A stretch of DNA of 64,000 nucleotides, taken from assembly GCA_021582295.1 (NCBI GenBank), contig CP091137.1, positions 1,010,001-1,074,000 on the forward strand, read 5' to 3'. The DNA comes from Candidatus Thiovulum stygium (GTDB lineage: Bacteria; Campylobacterota; Campylobacteria; Campylobacterales; Thiovulaceae). The position numbers were made by a program, and so were the translations under genes. The stretch's first letter is position 1, and each line of letters opens with the position of its first letter. This document shows, in pieces, positions 17,479 to 31,073 of this stretch. Under the pieces are notes generated by a model. That model did not search any database. It was not told the DNA's origin and worked only from the letters and a program-made list of their open reading frames with translations.

Positions 17479-20400
17479 TTACTCCGCTAATAAATAGTCT
17501 TGAATTGGATTAACATCAAATTGATGAAATTCTTCCATTTTTTTAAGGGCTTCAGTTGTAGCTTGGGTTGCTGAAATTGTTGTGAAATATGTAATTTTTT
17601 CTCGAAGAACAGCTTGACGAATTAATTTTGCATCACCACGACCGCGATTATCACTAGTATTAATAACAAGAGAAATTTCGTTATTTTTTAGTTTATCAGT
17701 TATATTTGGTCTGCCTTCACTTATTTTCAAAACAGATTCACTCTCTATTCCATTTTCTTTGAAATATTTATGAGTTCCACCAGTTGTAACAAGTTTAAAA
17801 CCTAAATTTATAAAATCTCGAGCGATTTCAAGTGAATAAGGTTTATCAAGATTAGATAATGAGATAAAGACTTTGCCATTTCGAGGAATACGATTTTTTG
17901 AAGCAAGTTGAGATTTTGCAAATGAGATTGGAAACGAACTAGAAATTCCCATAACTTCACCAGTTGATTTCATTTCTGGACCAAGAATAATATCTGCTCC
18001 ATCAAGTTTATTAAATGGGAAAACAGCCTCTTTTACAGCAACATGTTTTTTAAGTTTAGGTTTATATAAATCACCATCTTTATAAATTACATCATATCTA
18101 TCATAAAAGAATAGTGCATCAGCTAATTTATCACCCATCATGACTCGAGTTGCAACTTTTGCCATTGGAATTCCAGTTGTTTTTGAAACAAATGGAACAG
18201 TTCGAGAAGCTCGAGGATTAACTTCGATGAGGTAGAGTTCATCTCTATAAATTGCATATTGAATATTCATTAAACCGATAACTTTCAAACCTAAAGCTAT
18301 TTTTTTAGTTGTATAATCAATTTCTTTTAATAATTCATCAGAAATCGAAACAGTTGGTAATGAACAAGCAGAATCGCCAGAATGGATTCCAGCTTCCTCA
18401 ATATGTTGCATAACACCGCCAATATAAACATTTTTGCCATCAGAAATAGCATCAACATCAAGTTCAATAGCTCTATCTAAAAATTGATCTATTAAAACGG
18501 GAGATTCATGACTAACAGAGACAGCTTCAACCATATATTTAGCAAGTTCAGATTTATTATAAACAATTCGCATTGCTCTACCACCGAGAACATAACTTGG
18601 TCTAACTAAAACTGGATAACCGATATTTTCAGCAATTGCAAAAGCATCTTCTTTTGTTGTTGCCGAACCATTAACAGGTTGTCTGAAGCCATTTTCTTCA
18701 ACAAAAAGAGAGAATTTTTTTCTATTTTCAGCAACATCGATAGAATTAGCAGAAGTTCCGATAATTTTTGCATTATAATCTGTTAATAAATTAGCAAGTT
18801 TAAGTGGAGTTTGACCACCAAAATGGACGATAATTCCATCTGGTTCTTCGCGATCGATAACAGAAGTAACATGTTCAAAATCAATAGGTTCAAAATATAA
18901 TTTATCACTTGTATCATAATCTGTTGAGACTGTTTCAGGATTACAGTTATACATGATACTTTCGACACCCATATCTTTTAGAGCAAATGAGGCATGAACA
19001 CAACAATAATCAAATTCAATGCCTTGACCAATTCTATTTGGACCACCACCGATAATCATAACTCGTTTTTTATCTCTTAATTTATTTAATTCATCATCTT
19101 TTGTTCTATCTTCAAGAGGATTTCTTTCAAATGTTGAATATAAATATGGTGTTGTAGAATCAAATTCAGCTGAACATGTATCAACTTGATTATATTGATG
19201 ATAAATCCCAAATCTTTTTCGAGATACTCGAACTTGAGTTTCAGAATATGTTGAAAGAGTTGCTAATCGTTTATCTGTAAAACCAAAACTTTTAGCTTCT
19301 CGTAATTTTATAGGATCTTCAAGAATTGATAAATCTACACTATTTTCAAAATCAATAATTTCTTTAATTTGATATAAAAACCAAGGATCTATTTTCGAAA
19401 GAGAAAAGACCTCATCAACAGAAAAACCTCGTCTAAAAGCTTCACCGATATATAAAATTCTTTGATCATTTGGTCTTCTTAATTCATGTTCGATCATTTC
19501 ATCTTCGACATCTAATTCGTTAAAACCATTTAACCCTGTTTCAAGTGAAGCTAATGCTTTTTGAATAGATTCTTTAAAAGTTCGACCAATTGCCATAACT
19601 TCACCAACTGATCTCATTGAAGTTCCTAATGTGCTTGTAGCTTCAGGAAATTTTTCAAAGGCAAATCTTGGAATTTTTGTAACAATATAATCGATAACAG
19701 GTTCGAAACTTGCTGGAGTTCCTGTTATATCATTTGTGATTTCATCAAGTGTAAAACCAACAGCTAATAGAGTTGCAACTTTTGCAATTGGATAACCAGT
19801 AGCTTTACTTGCAAGAGCTGAACTTCGAGAAACTCGAGGATTCATTTCTATAACTGTCATTCTGCCAGTATCTGGATGAATAGCAAATTGAACATTACTT
19901 CCACCAGTATCAACACCGATTTCTCGTAAAATAGCAAAGCTTGCATCTCTCATTTTTTGATATTCTTTATCTGTAAGAGTCAAAGCTGGAGCAACTGTGA
20001 TACTATCGCCAGTATGAACACCAACAGCATCAAAATTTTCAATAGAACAAACAATTATGCAATTATCTGCTCGATCTCGAATAACTTCCATTTCATATTC
20101 TTTCCAACCAAGTAAAGATTCTTCAATTAAGATTTCACCAATTGGAGAGGCTTCGATACCTTTTTGGGCTAGATCTTTTAATTCTTCAATGTTATAAGCA
20201 ACACCAGAACCTCCACCAGCAAGAGTAAATGAAGCTCGAATAATCATTGGAAAAGCAATATGATTTATAACATCAAGAGCCTCTTTAACAGTATAAGCAT
20301 ATTTACTAATAGGCAAATCCATACCTATTTTTTGCATAACCTCTTTAAATAATTTTCGATCTTCACCTTTTTTTATAGCTTCTGGTTTTGCACCAAGAAA

Positions 20401-20736
20401 CTCAATGCCATTTAACATGCCTTTATTAAACATGCTCATTGCGACATTTAAAGCTGTTTGTCCCCCCATTGTCGGTAAAATCGCATCAATATTTTCTTTT
20501 TTGATAATTTGAGCAATAATATTTTCTTCAATTGGTTCAATATAAGTTGCATCAGCAAATTCGGGATCAGTCATGATTGTTGCAGGGTTTGAATTTATAA
20601 GGGTAACTCGATAGCCTAAACTTTTGAGAGTTTTAACAGCTTGAGTCCCAGAGTAGTCAAATTCTGAAGCTTGTCCAATAACAATTGGTCCAGAGCCTAT
20701 CAGTAAAATATTTTTTATATCTTTTCTTTGTGCCAT
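17479..20736 (-). CDS. carB: Carbamoyl-phosphate synthase large subunit
   Basis: Makes carbamoyl phosphate from bicarbonate, ATP and glutamine-derived ammonia for arginine and pyrimidines. Two homologous ATP-grasp halves are visible ([20 protein letters not shown] near the N-terminus; [20 protein letters not shown] near residue 560), each with an EMNPR/EVNPR metal-binding motif. The last ~140 residues form the MGS-like allosteric domain ([11 protein letters not shown]). 1085 residues, normal. Two GATGAGGT octamers fall in Leu-Ile and Asp-Glu-Val codons. carA is not in the window. Confidence 0.97.
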   Translation of the reverse strand: MAQRKDIKNILLIGSGPIVIGQASEFDYSGTQAVKTLKSLGYRVTLINSNPATIMTDPEFADATYIEPIEENIIAQIIKKENIDAILPTMGGQTALNVAMSMFNKGMLNGIEFLGAKPEAIKKGEDRKLFKEVMQKIGMDLPISKYAYTVKEALDVINHIAFPMIIRASFTLAGGGSGVAYNIEELKDLAQKGIEASPIGEILIEESLLGWKEYEMEVIRDRADNCIIVCSIENFDAVGVHTGDSITVAPALTLTDKEYQKMRDASFAILREIGVDTGGSNVQFAIHPDTGRMTVIEMNPRVSRSSALASKATGYPIAKVATLLAVGFTLDEITNDITGTPASFEPVIDYIVTKIPRFAFEKFPEATSTLGTSMRSVGEVMAIGRTFKESIQKALASLETGLNGFNELDVEDEMIEHELRRPNDQRILYIGEAFRRGFSVDEVFSLSKIDPWFLYQIKEIIDFENSVDLSILEDPIKLREAKSFGFTDKRLATLSTYSETQVRVSRKRFGIYHQYNQVDTCSAEFDSTTPYLYSTFERNPLEDRTKDDELNKLRDKKRVMIIGGGPNRIGQGIEFDYCCVHASFALKDMGVESIMYNCNPETVSTDYDTSDKLYFEPIDFEHVTSVIDREEPDGIIVHFGGQTPLKLANLLTDYNAKIIGTSANSIDVAENRKKFSLFVEENGFRQPVNGSATTKEDAFAIAENIGYPVLVRPSYVLGGRAMRIVYNKSELAKYMVEAVSVSHESPVLIDQFLDRAIELDVDAISDGKNVYIGGVMQHIEEAGIHSGDSACSLPTVSISDELLKEIDYTTKKIALGLKVIGLMNIQYAIYRDELYLIEVNPRASRTVPFVSKTTGIPMAKVATRVMMGDKLADALFFYDRYDVIYKDGDLYKPKLKKHVAVKEAVFPFNKLDGADIILGPEMKSTGEVMGISSSFPISFAKSQLASKNRIPRNGKVFISLSNLDKPYSLEIARDFINLGFKLVTTGGTHKYFKENGIESESVLKISEGRPNITDKLKNNEISLVINTSDNRGRGDAKLIRQAVLREKITYFTTISATQATTEALKKMEEFHQFDVNPIQDYLLAE

Positions 20737-20911
20737 TTAATAATTACTCTTTTACATTAAAATTTATAAACATATTAAAGATTTTTTCTCTATATATCTA
20801 TTTTTTAGACTCTATTTTTAAATTATAGCACATGAATATTACTCTTTATATTTATGGTAAATTTTATAAATTCTATCGATATATTAAAATATAAATCTAT
20901 TTTGTAGTTTT

Positions 20912-20919
20912 GATATAAT
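20912..20919 (+). promoter_or_regulatory. Extended -10 element before the caspase gene
   Basis: TGATATAAT-type sequence with TATAAT at 20914-20919, 32 bp before the start of the caspase-like gene. The rest of the carB-caspase gap (20737-20950) is A/T-rich with no other recognisable feature. Confidence 0.35.
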
Positions 20920-20950
20920 TATCAGATATTTTTTATTTTTAGGTTTTATT

Positions 20951-22237
20951 ATGAGTTTAATATTAAAATTATCGTTTGCAATTTATCTTATAAATATAAA
21001 TTTAGTTGCAAATAATCTTAGCGATCGAGCAATAAAACGAGTTTCACCGTCTGAAATGATGAGTGAATCAAAAGTTGCTTTTCTTGTTGGTAATTCAAAA
21101 TATAATAATTATCTATTTGGCGAACTTAAAAATCCAGAAAATGATATTCGAGCTGTTGCTAAAAAATTGAAAAATTTGGGCTTTACGATTATTGAAGGCT
21201 ATAACTTATCAATTGATGATTTTGATTCAAAATTTGAGGATTTTAAAGCCAAATTAAGAGCCAATAGCGACGGGGTAGGACTTTTTTATTTTGCTGGTCA
21301 CGGTATTGAAGTTGGTGGCATAAATTATCTCATTCCAACTGATTTAGATGTTAAAGAGGAACGAAAAATTCCGCGAAAATCTACTCCACTCAATGAAGTT
21401 ATCGAATCGATGAATGAGACTGGCAAACGGCTAACTATTGCTATTGTTGATGCTTGTCGAGTTAATCCTTTTGAATCTGGTCGCAATAAAGATAGTGGCG
21501 GTCTTGCTCCTTTTTCAGCTTCTGGAACTTTTATCGCATTTTCTGCTGAAAGTGGCAAAGTTGCAGATGATGGTTCAGGTAATTTATCCCCTTTTGCTTC
21601 TGCTCTTGTTAAACATATAGATAAACCGCAACGAATTGAAGAATTATTCAAAGCTGTTCGAACTGATGTTTATCGCGATACAAATAAAGTTCAAACTCCA
21701 GTTGTTCAGGATCAAACTTTTGGTGAGTTCTATTTTAAGTTACCAATGTCTGTCCAAACCACTAATTCAAACAATGATATAAAAATTGATAATAAAAATA
21801 AATCAACTTATTCTATTGAAAATGTTGAAAGAACACAATTTGCACTTCAAATTAATCGATATCCAACTGATAGTAGAATTACAATTGAAGGTTTAGGTGC
21901 AAAATATAACGATGGGGTTATATTAAATCGCGGAAAATATTCAATCCTAATTGAAAAAAGTGGTTATCAGCCAAAACGGATAAAAATTGATCTACAAAGC
22001 GATTTGAGATTAGATGTTTCGCTAGAAAAAATTGAACTTGAAAAAGCAAAAGTTGAGAAAATATCTAAAAATAGCGATAGTTTAAGTCGCTTCACAATTC
22101 GCGAAAATGTTTTTATTGACAATAAAACTGGTTACATGTGGGAGAAAAAAGCGGTTAAAGGCGAATTATTCCAGAGATTTTTAAATGCCAATATAAATAA
22201 CTTTGATGAACTTGAAAGTTTTTTCAAACTAATATAG
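20951..22237 (+). CDS. Exported caspase-like (C14) protease with PEGA-like domain, 5' part of a split gene
   Basis: Signal peptide (residues 1-20), then a caspase/metacaspase p20-like domain (~40-270) with catalytic His117 in YFAGHGIE and Cys169 in VDACRVNPF. A PEGA-like surface domain follows (~295-360; YPTDSRITIEG, GKYSILIEKSGY). The last residues begin a DUF1566 domain (VFIDNKTGYMWEKKAV) and the frame stops at 22237. Shifting -1 at 22219-22225 joins it to the rest of DUF1566 (22261-22635), giving a ~560-residue protein. Export implies action in the periplasm or at the surface. Substrate unknown; a conflict or programmed-death role is inference. Confidence 0.85.
   Translation: MSLILKLSFAIYLININLVANNLSDRAIKRVSPSEMMSESKVAFLVGNSKYNNYLFGELKNPENDIRAVAKKLKNLGFTIIEGYNLSIDDFDSKFEDFKAKLRANSDGVGLFYFAGHGIEVGGINYLIPTDLDVKEERKIPRKSTPLNEVIESMNETGKRLTIAIVDACRVNPFESGRNKDSGGLAPFSASGTFIAFSAESGKVADDGSGNLSPFASALVKHIDKPQRIEELFKAVRTDVYRDTNKVQTPVVQDQTFGEFYFKLPMSVQTTNSNNDIKIDNKNKSTYSIENVERTQFALQINRYPTDSRITIEGLGAKYNDGVILNRGKYSILIEKSGYQPKRIKIDLQSDLRLDVSLEKIELEKAKVEKISKNSDSLSRFTIRENVFIDNKTGYMWEKKAVKGELFQRFLNANINNFDELESFFKLI
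22219..22225 (+). other. Slippery heptamer at the frame break of the caspase-DUF1566 gene
   Basis: The zero-frame codons AGT TTT TTC place T TTT TTC across the break, the textbook U-UUU-UUC form for -1 ribosomal slippage. A -1 shift here yields FFQTNIENG and continues to the DUF1566 stop at 22635; without it translation ends four codons later. T6-tract slippage during replication or an assembly error are the alternatives. Confidence 0.5.
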
Positions 22238-22260
22238 AAAATGGAAGTGTTAATGATTAT

Positions 22261-22635
22261 TTGGCTAAAAACATTATGAATTTGCATAAAGCAAAAAGTT
22301 ACTGTGAGAATTTAGTTCTTGATGGCTACTCTGATTGGAAATTGCCTTCACGAGATGAGTTTCACGCTTTAATGACAGCATATTATGGTGAATTGGACAA
22401 CGGTAATAATTTATTTAAATGGTTTGAAGCTAATAAACATAAACGAAACAGCAATCTATTTTTACCAAAAGAGCTTGTTGAATTTTTTGGTTTCTTTGCT
22501 ATGACGGGAACAGATTGGACTCGAGATATAAGTAAAACAAATACTTCCTTTTCATGGAGATTGGATTTCAGCTTTGGGAATGACTCTAGCTACAACTATC
22601 AGGACTATGATTATTTGTTTCGTTGTGTGAGATAA
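22261..22635 (+). CDS. DUF1566 (C-type-lectin-fold) domain, 3' part of the split caspase gene
   Basis: The open frame actually continues from 22225. It encodes the DUF1566/Lcl-type domain: NIMNLHKAKSYCENLVL, GYSDWKLPSRDEFHALM, then the core WTRDISKTNTSFSWRLDF and the end GNDSSYNYQDYDYLFRCVR. The penultimate stretch is dominated by codons of the form NNC/NNT (Asp, Ser, Ser, Tyr, Asn, Tyr) that can all arise from AAC/AAT by change of adenines, as in variable regions of diversity-generating-retroelement targets. No reverse transcriptase or template repeat is in the window. The 3' end is shared with 55585-55606. Confidence 0.75.
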   Translation: MAKNIMNLHKAKSYCENLVLDGYSDWKLPSRDEFHALMTAYYGELDNGNNLFKWFEANKHKRNSNLFLPKELVEFFGFFAMTGTDWTRDISKTNTSFSWRLDFSFGNDSSYNYQDYDYLFRCVR

Positions 22636-22733
22636 GTTTTTCTTATCTATTTATCTATTAACTTTTGGGCTTGTCCCAAAAGTTCTTATTTATTTTTAGA
22701 TATGAAGAACAAACTCAAAGCAAACGAAACAAA
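22614..22733 (+). repeat. ~120-bp 3' module, copy 1, with inverted ends
   Basis: From TTTGTTTCGTT (22614-22624) to AACGAAACAAA (22723-22733) the sequence is nearly identical, inverted, to 55488-55606. The two ends are inverted complements of each other. The module covers the last codons of DUF1566 (FRCVR-stop), a 7-bp hairpin at the stop codon (22630-22648) and a perfect 10-bp terminator hairpin (22660-22684, AACTTTTGGG / CCCAAAAGTT). Confidence 0.8.
22660..22684 (+). terminator. Terminator hairpin after the caspase-DUF1566 gene
   Basis: Perfect 10-bp stem with a 5-nt loop (CTTGT), 24 bp past the stop codon and followed by TCTTATTTATTTTT. The same hairpin follows the other DUF1566 gene at about 55535-55560. 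Confidence 0.75.
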
Positions 22734-22746
22734 TAAATTGCAATGG

Positions 22747-22826
22747 ATTCCCGTGTCGTAGCACGAGAATGACGGTTCGGGCAGTTTTCTCCTCCGTTCC
22801 GTCATATTCGGGCTTGACCCGAATAT
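22747..22826. repeat. REP-like palindromic block
   Basis: Two GC-rich hairpins stand out from A/T-rich surroundings: 22747-22770 (ATTCCCGTG / CACGAGAAT, one mismatch) and 22804-22826 (ATATTCGGG / CCCGAATAT, loop CTTGA). They resemble the dispersed palindromes starting GTCAT...CCCG found in many bacterial genomes. Only this block was seen in the window. Confidence 0.5.
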
Positions 22827-23023
22827 CCACAAAAAAATATCAAAATGAATTCAACAAAAATCTTTTATGATTGCAAAAAGAGAAAAAACATTAATTCTAA
22901 TTTTTAAGCAGTTATCTCTTTTAATTCACTATAAGCCCAATTTATTAATTTTGCAAGTTGCAAAAGAGACAAAAACTCATTTTTCATTTAAGGTTATTTT
23001 AAGAAAATAAACTATACAATTCC

Positions 23024-23104
23024 ACTCGTCAAAAGGAAAACGGTTGGTAAATAAAACCATCTATTCTCTTATAAAATTTGACGAGTTCTAATAAATATGA
23101 TAAT
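23024..23104 (+). promoter_or_regulatory. Probable rRNA operon promoter with flanking inverted repeat
   Basis: TTGACG (23078-23083) and GATAAT (23099-23104), 15 bp apart, give a plausible sigma-70 promoter about 90 bp before mature 16S. ACTCGTCAAA (23024-23033) is the exact inverted complement of TTTGACGAGT (23077-23086), which overlaps the -35 box. The rest of 22827-23024 is A/T-rich without a recognisable gene. Confidence 0.4.
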
Positions 23105-23136
23105 GAATTATTGAAAACTAAGCAAGTGCCAACTTC
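23105..23136 (+). other. Pre-16S processing stem, left arm
   Basis: This 32-nt stretch is complementary, with a few mismatches, to 24728-24760 just after 16S. The two arms bracket the mature rRNA and should form the duplex cut by RNase III. 24991-25060 and 27881-27940 pair in the same way around 23S. Confidence 0.7.
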
Positions 23137-23191
23137 AAAAATTTGAGTTTTGTCTCGCAAAGAGCAAAAGTCAGGAAATTAAGTTTTCCAT

Positions 23192-24686
<1,495 letters not shown>

Positions 24687-24766
24687 AGAGTAACATTTGA
24701 TATGGTCTCACAACCTATCATTTAACCGAAGTTGGTCTCTTGCTTAGTTTTCAGTAATTCTTTTCC

Positions 24767-24843
24767 GGGCTTATAGCTCAGGTGGTTAGAGCGTACCCCT
24801 GATAAGGGTAAGGTCAATGGTTCGAGTCCATTTAAGCCCACCA
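24767..24843 (+). tRNA. tRNA-Ile (GAT)
   Basis: Cloverleaf in the 16S-23S spacer with acceptor GGGCTTA / TAAGCCC, anticodon GAT at 24801-24803 and TTCGAGTCC T-loop. CCA is encoded at 24841-24843. Confidence 0.95.
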
Positions 24844-24847
24844 TGTC

Positions 24848-24923
24848 GGGGAATTAGCTTAGTTGGGAGAGCGCCTGTTTTGCACGCAGGAGGTCAGCGG
24901 TTCGACTCCGCTATTCTCCACCA
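24848..24923 (+). tRNA. tRNA-Ala (TGC)
   Basis: Second spacer tRNA, four bases after tRNA-Ile. Acceptor GGGGAAT pairs with ATTCTCC, anticodon TGC at 24881-24883, T-loop TTCGACTCC, CCA encoded at 24921-24923. The Ile-Ala pair is the standard spacer content. Confidence 0.95.
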
Positions 24924-25057
24924 CAACAAAAGTTTAAATTGAGTTTATTTTTTTGAATTCAATTTAGGCTTTTGCCTAAGTTCTTTAAAATGTTTTGTAA
25001 ATTAAATAGTCTGAAAAAACAAGTAAATAGATTCACCAGAGTGGTAGAAGTTTTGTG

Positions 25058-27886
<2,829 letters not shown>

Positions 27887-27949
27887 CAGAACTCTACCCC
27901 TCTTGTGAATTTATTTACAGACTATTTCAATTTACGAATCTTTTTCTCT

Positions 27950-28068
27950 GTGTTGGTGACTATAGAGAGGTGGAAATACTCAGCTCCATTTCGAACCTGA
28001 AAGTCAAGCACCTCATCGCTGATAATACTGCTCTTTACGAGGGTGGGAATGTAAGTCGTTGCCAACAT
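27950..28068 (+). rRNA. rrf: 5S ribosomal RNA
   Basis: TGTTGGTGACTATAGAGAGG at the 5' side pairs with GCCAACA at the 3' side. The internal block CTCCATTTCGAACCTGAAAG is diagnostic. An ACCTCATC octamer at 28010 lies within the conserved 5S core and may be coincidental there. A T-rich run follows. Confidence 0.93.
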
Positions 28069-28182
28069 AGTTTTTTCTTATAAAATATACAAGATTTTTT
28101 CATTTAAACTTATTAATCATAAATTACTTCTTAAAATATAAATTCTAATTTACAATTTCATTAGTGAAATCTAAAAAATGAT

Positions 28183-28231
28183 AAGATTAAAAAATTTAAT
28201 AACATGTTATTGAATTAAATTTTTTAATCTT
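28183..28231 (+). terminator. Large hairpin upstream of rseP
   Basis: A perfect 16-bp stem (28183-28198 with 28216-28231) encloses a second palindrome, ATAACATGTTAT. It ends 17 bp before the likely rseP start. It may terminate leftover rRNA-operon transcription or shield the rseP leader. Confidence 0.55.
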
Positions 28232-28248
28232 AAACTATGGAGATATAT

Positions 28249-29304
28249 TTGTCAATCTTTACATCTATATTAGTAATTTCATTGCTTGTTTTTTTTCATG
28301 AACTTGGACATTTCATTTTTGCTAGGCTTAATGGTGTTGCAGTAAATGTTTTTAGTATTGGTTTTGGTTTAGCTCTTTTCAAGAAAAAAATAGGTAATAC
28401 TGAATATCGCTTTAGTGCAATTCCTCTTGGTGGTTATGTTCAAATGAAAGGTCAAGATGATCTTGATCCTCTTATGAAAAATAACGATAACGATAGTTAC
28501 AATTCTATAAAACCTTATCAAAGAATATCTATTTTGTTTGGGGGACCTCTATTTAATTTTATACTCGCTTTTATACTTTTTTTTATAGTTGCAATTTCTG
28601 GATTTGAAACACTGTCAAGTGAAATTGGCGAGTTAAAGAAAGATTTTCCTGCTGAAAAATCAGGCTTATTAACAGGTGATAAAATTTTATCAATTAATAA
28701 TAACCTCATCAATAATTGGAAAGATGTTTCTAAATCTATTGAAAATAGTTCTGGTATCATACATTTTCAAATTCTTCGTAATACAAATATATTAAATATT
28801 AATATAGAACCTCAAATTAGTGAAAGTGAAAATATATTTGGTGAAAAAATTCACAAACGATTAATTGGAATTTCACCATCAGGTAAATTTGAACAAATCT
28901 CTTTTGAACCAATTGAAGCATTAAAATATAGCTGGAATGAGCTGAAATCTTCAACAATATTAATATTTCAAGGACTAGAAAAATTAATTGTTGGAGTTCT
29001 TTCTTTAGATCAACTTGGCGGAATAATCTCAATGGTTGAATATACCTCTAAAGCCTCTGAAACAGGGCTTGTAACTTTATTGTTTCTTACAGCTCTCTTT
29101 TCTGTCAATCTTGGTGTGGTAAATTTATTACCAATTCCTGCACTTGACGGCGGACATATAATTTTTCAGATTTATGAAATATTTCGCGGTAAAGCTCCAA
29201 ATGAAAAAGCTATGTATTATTTAACTATTTTTGGTTGGATAATTCTTTTAACTTTAATGGGAATTGGCATGTATAATGATATATACAGACTAGCTACAAA
29301 ATAA
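28249..29304 (+). CDS. rseP: RIP metalloprotease RseP (site-2 protease)
   Basis: Intramembrane zinc protease that releases envelope-stress regulators and clears signal-peptide remnants. The active-site helix has FFHELGHF (HExxH), a PDZ domain lies around residues 110-200 (EKSGLLTGDKILSINN), and the second metal motif is PIPALDGGHI. Three to four membrane helices. The TTG at 28249 is preferred because GGAG at 28239-28242 is correctly spaced for it. An in-frame ATG at 28237 overlaps that site and sits too close to the preceding hairpin. About 351 residues. An ACCTCATC octamer at 28703 forces rare CTC and ATC codons. Confidence 0.93.
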   Translation: MSIFTSILVISLLVFFHELGHFIFARLNGVAVNVFSIGFGLALFKKKIGNTEYRFSAIPLGGYVQMKGQDDLDPLMKNNDNDSYNSIKPYQRISILFGGPLFNFILAFILFFIVAISGFETLSSEIGELKKDFPAEKSGLLTGDKILSINNNLINNWKDVSKSIENSSGIIHFQILRNTNILNINIEPQISESENIFGEKIHKRLIGISPSGKFEQISFEPIEALKYSWNELKSSTILIFQGLEKLIVGVLSLDQLGGIISMVEYTSKASETGLVTLLFLTALFSVNLGVVNLLPIPALDGGHIIFQIYEIFRGKAPNEKAMYYLTIFGWIILLTLMGIGMYNDIYRLATK

Positions 29305-29313
29305 ATATAAATC

Positions 29314-29664
29314 ATGAAAAGAATAAATTTAATTATATTTTTATTTATAGTTTATTTTTTAAGAGCTAATGAATATATTGAAATTGAGTCAAAATTATTT
29401 CTTGATCGTGATTTTGGTCGAAAAAATTGGCTTGAAGCAATTTCAATATGTGAAAAACTTAATTTGAAATTAGTTTCAAAAATAGAATTAAGAGAAGCTT
29501 ATGATAATATAAGTCAATTTAAAAATATAAATAAGAATGATTGGTTTTGGAGTAATAACGAAATTAAAAACTATAAAATTTTTATATGGACTCTTGGTTT
29601 TTTTAATGGCTATGATTTAATAACAAATAAAAAAGATTTAGCATCTGTTTTATGTATTAAATAA
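29314..29664 (+). CDS. Small exported protein with DUF1566-like fold
   Basis: 116 residues with a signal peptide (MKRINLIIFLFIVYFLRA). The mature part follows the DUF1566/Lcl pattern: KNWLEAISICEKLNLKLVS, a Leu-rich LREAYDNI helix, WFWSNNE, then FIWTLGFFNGY and a final Cys strand (ASVLCIK). It is a minimal single-domain member and lacks the 3' module and hypervariable tail of the other two. Ten bases after rseP, so probably co-transcribed. Function unknown. Confidence 0.6.
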   Translation: MKRINLIIFLFIVYFLRANEYIEIESKLFLDRDFGRKNWLEAISICEKLNLKLVSKIELREAYDNISQFKNINKNDWFWSNNEIKNYKIFIWTLGFFNGYDLITNKKDLASVLCIK

Positions 29665-29719
29665 AAATTTGGATAAAATTTCAATAAATTATACATTACA
29701 AACCGTCAGGAGGTCTTTT

Positions 29720-29995
29720 ATGGCTTTAAGTCAGGATAAAAAAACAGAAATTATTGGTAGTTTCCATAGAAATGATAAAGATACTGGTTCTCCAGAAGTT
29801 CAGATTGCAATCTTTACTGAACGAATCAGTCTTATCACAGAACATTTAAAAACAAATGCAAAAGATAATGCTTCTCGATTAGGTCTTCTTAAACTTGTTG
29901 GTAAAAGAAGAAGATTAATGAGATATCTAAAAAGAACAAACAGAAGTGTTTATAACAAAGTAATTTCTAATCTTAAAATCAGAGATAATCTCTAA
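29720..29995 (+). CDS. rpsO: 30S ribosomal protein S15
   Basis: Small-subunit protein binding the central domain of 16S rRNA. MALSQDKKTEIIGSFHR, TGSPEVQIAIFTERI and GLLKLVGKRRRLMRYLK are typical. The ATG at 29720, behind an ideal CAGGAGG site, is chosen over an upstream in-frame start at 29669, which has no site and adds foreign sequence. 91 residues. Confidence 0.97.
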   Translation: MALSQDKKTEIIGSFHRNDKDTGSPEVQIAIFTERISLITEHLKTNAKDNASRLGLLKLVGKRRRLMRYLKRTNRSVYNKVISNLKIRDNL

Positions 29996-30025
29996 TCTTT
30001 TCAACTAATTCTTCTTGTAAAATCA

Positions 30026-30052
30026 GAGAAAATATTTTAATAATATTTTCTC
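30026..30052 (+). terminator. Terminator after rpsO
   Basis: Perfect 11-bp stem (GAGAAAATATT / AATATTTTCTC, 5-nt loop), 30 bp after the rpsO stop. Confidence 0.6.
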
Positions 30053-30093
30053 GATTTATATAAAATAATAAATAAATTTTTAATAATTTTTAA

Positions 30094-30822
<729 letters not shown>

Positions 30823-30823
30823 T

Positions 30824-31051
30824 ATGGTTGAAAGATTAGAAAAAGTTGTAGCACAAGCTTTAAAATATGTTGATGGTGATAATTATTTATTGGCTGTCTT
30901 AGTATCTAAACGAGCTGAAGAGCTATCACAAAACGGAATTGGAACTTCATTTTTATCAAAAGAATTTATTCGTTCAAAATCATTAACTCGAAATACAGAT
31001 ATAGCTCTTTATGAACTTGCAGAACGAAAAGTAGCTTTTACAATAAGCTAA
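30824..31051 (+). CDS. rpoZ: RNA polymerase omega subunit
   Basis: Small RNA polymerase assembly subunit. MVERLEKVVAQALKYVDGDN, LLAVLVSKRAEELSQNG and the C-terminal ALYELAERKVAF match the epsilonproteobacterial RpoZ. The ATG at 30824 directly after pyrH is chosen. 75 residues. The order pyrH-rpoZ-spoT is conserved in Campylobacterota. Confidence 0.9.
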   Translation: MVERLEKVVAQALKYVDGDNYLLAVLVSKRAEELSQNGIGTSFLSKEFIRSKSLTRNTDIALYELAERKVAFTIS

Positions 31052-31073
31052 AAATAAAAATTTAGGTATTTAA

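Noticed and set aside
28010-28017. Octamer copy inside 5S rRNA as independent support for the motif
   Set aside because: CCTCATCG is part of the conserved 5S core in many bacteria, so this copy should not be counted as evidence of selection.
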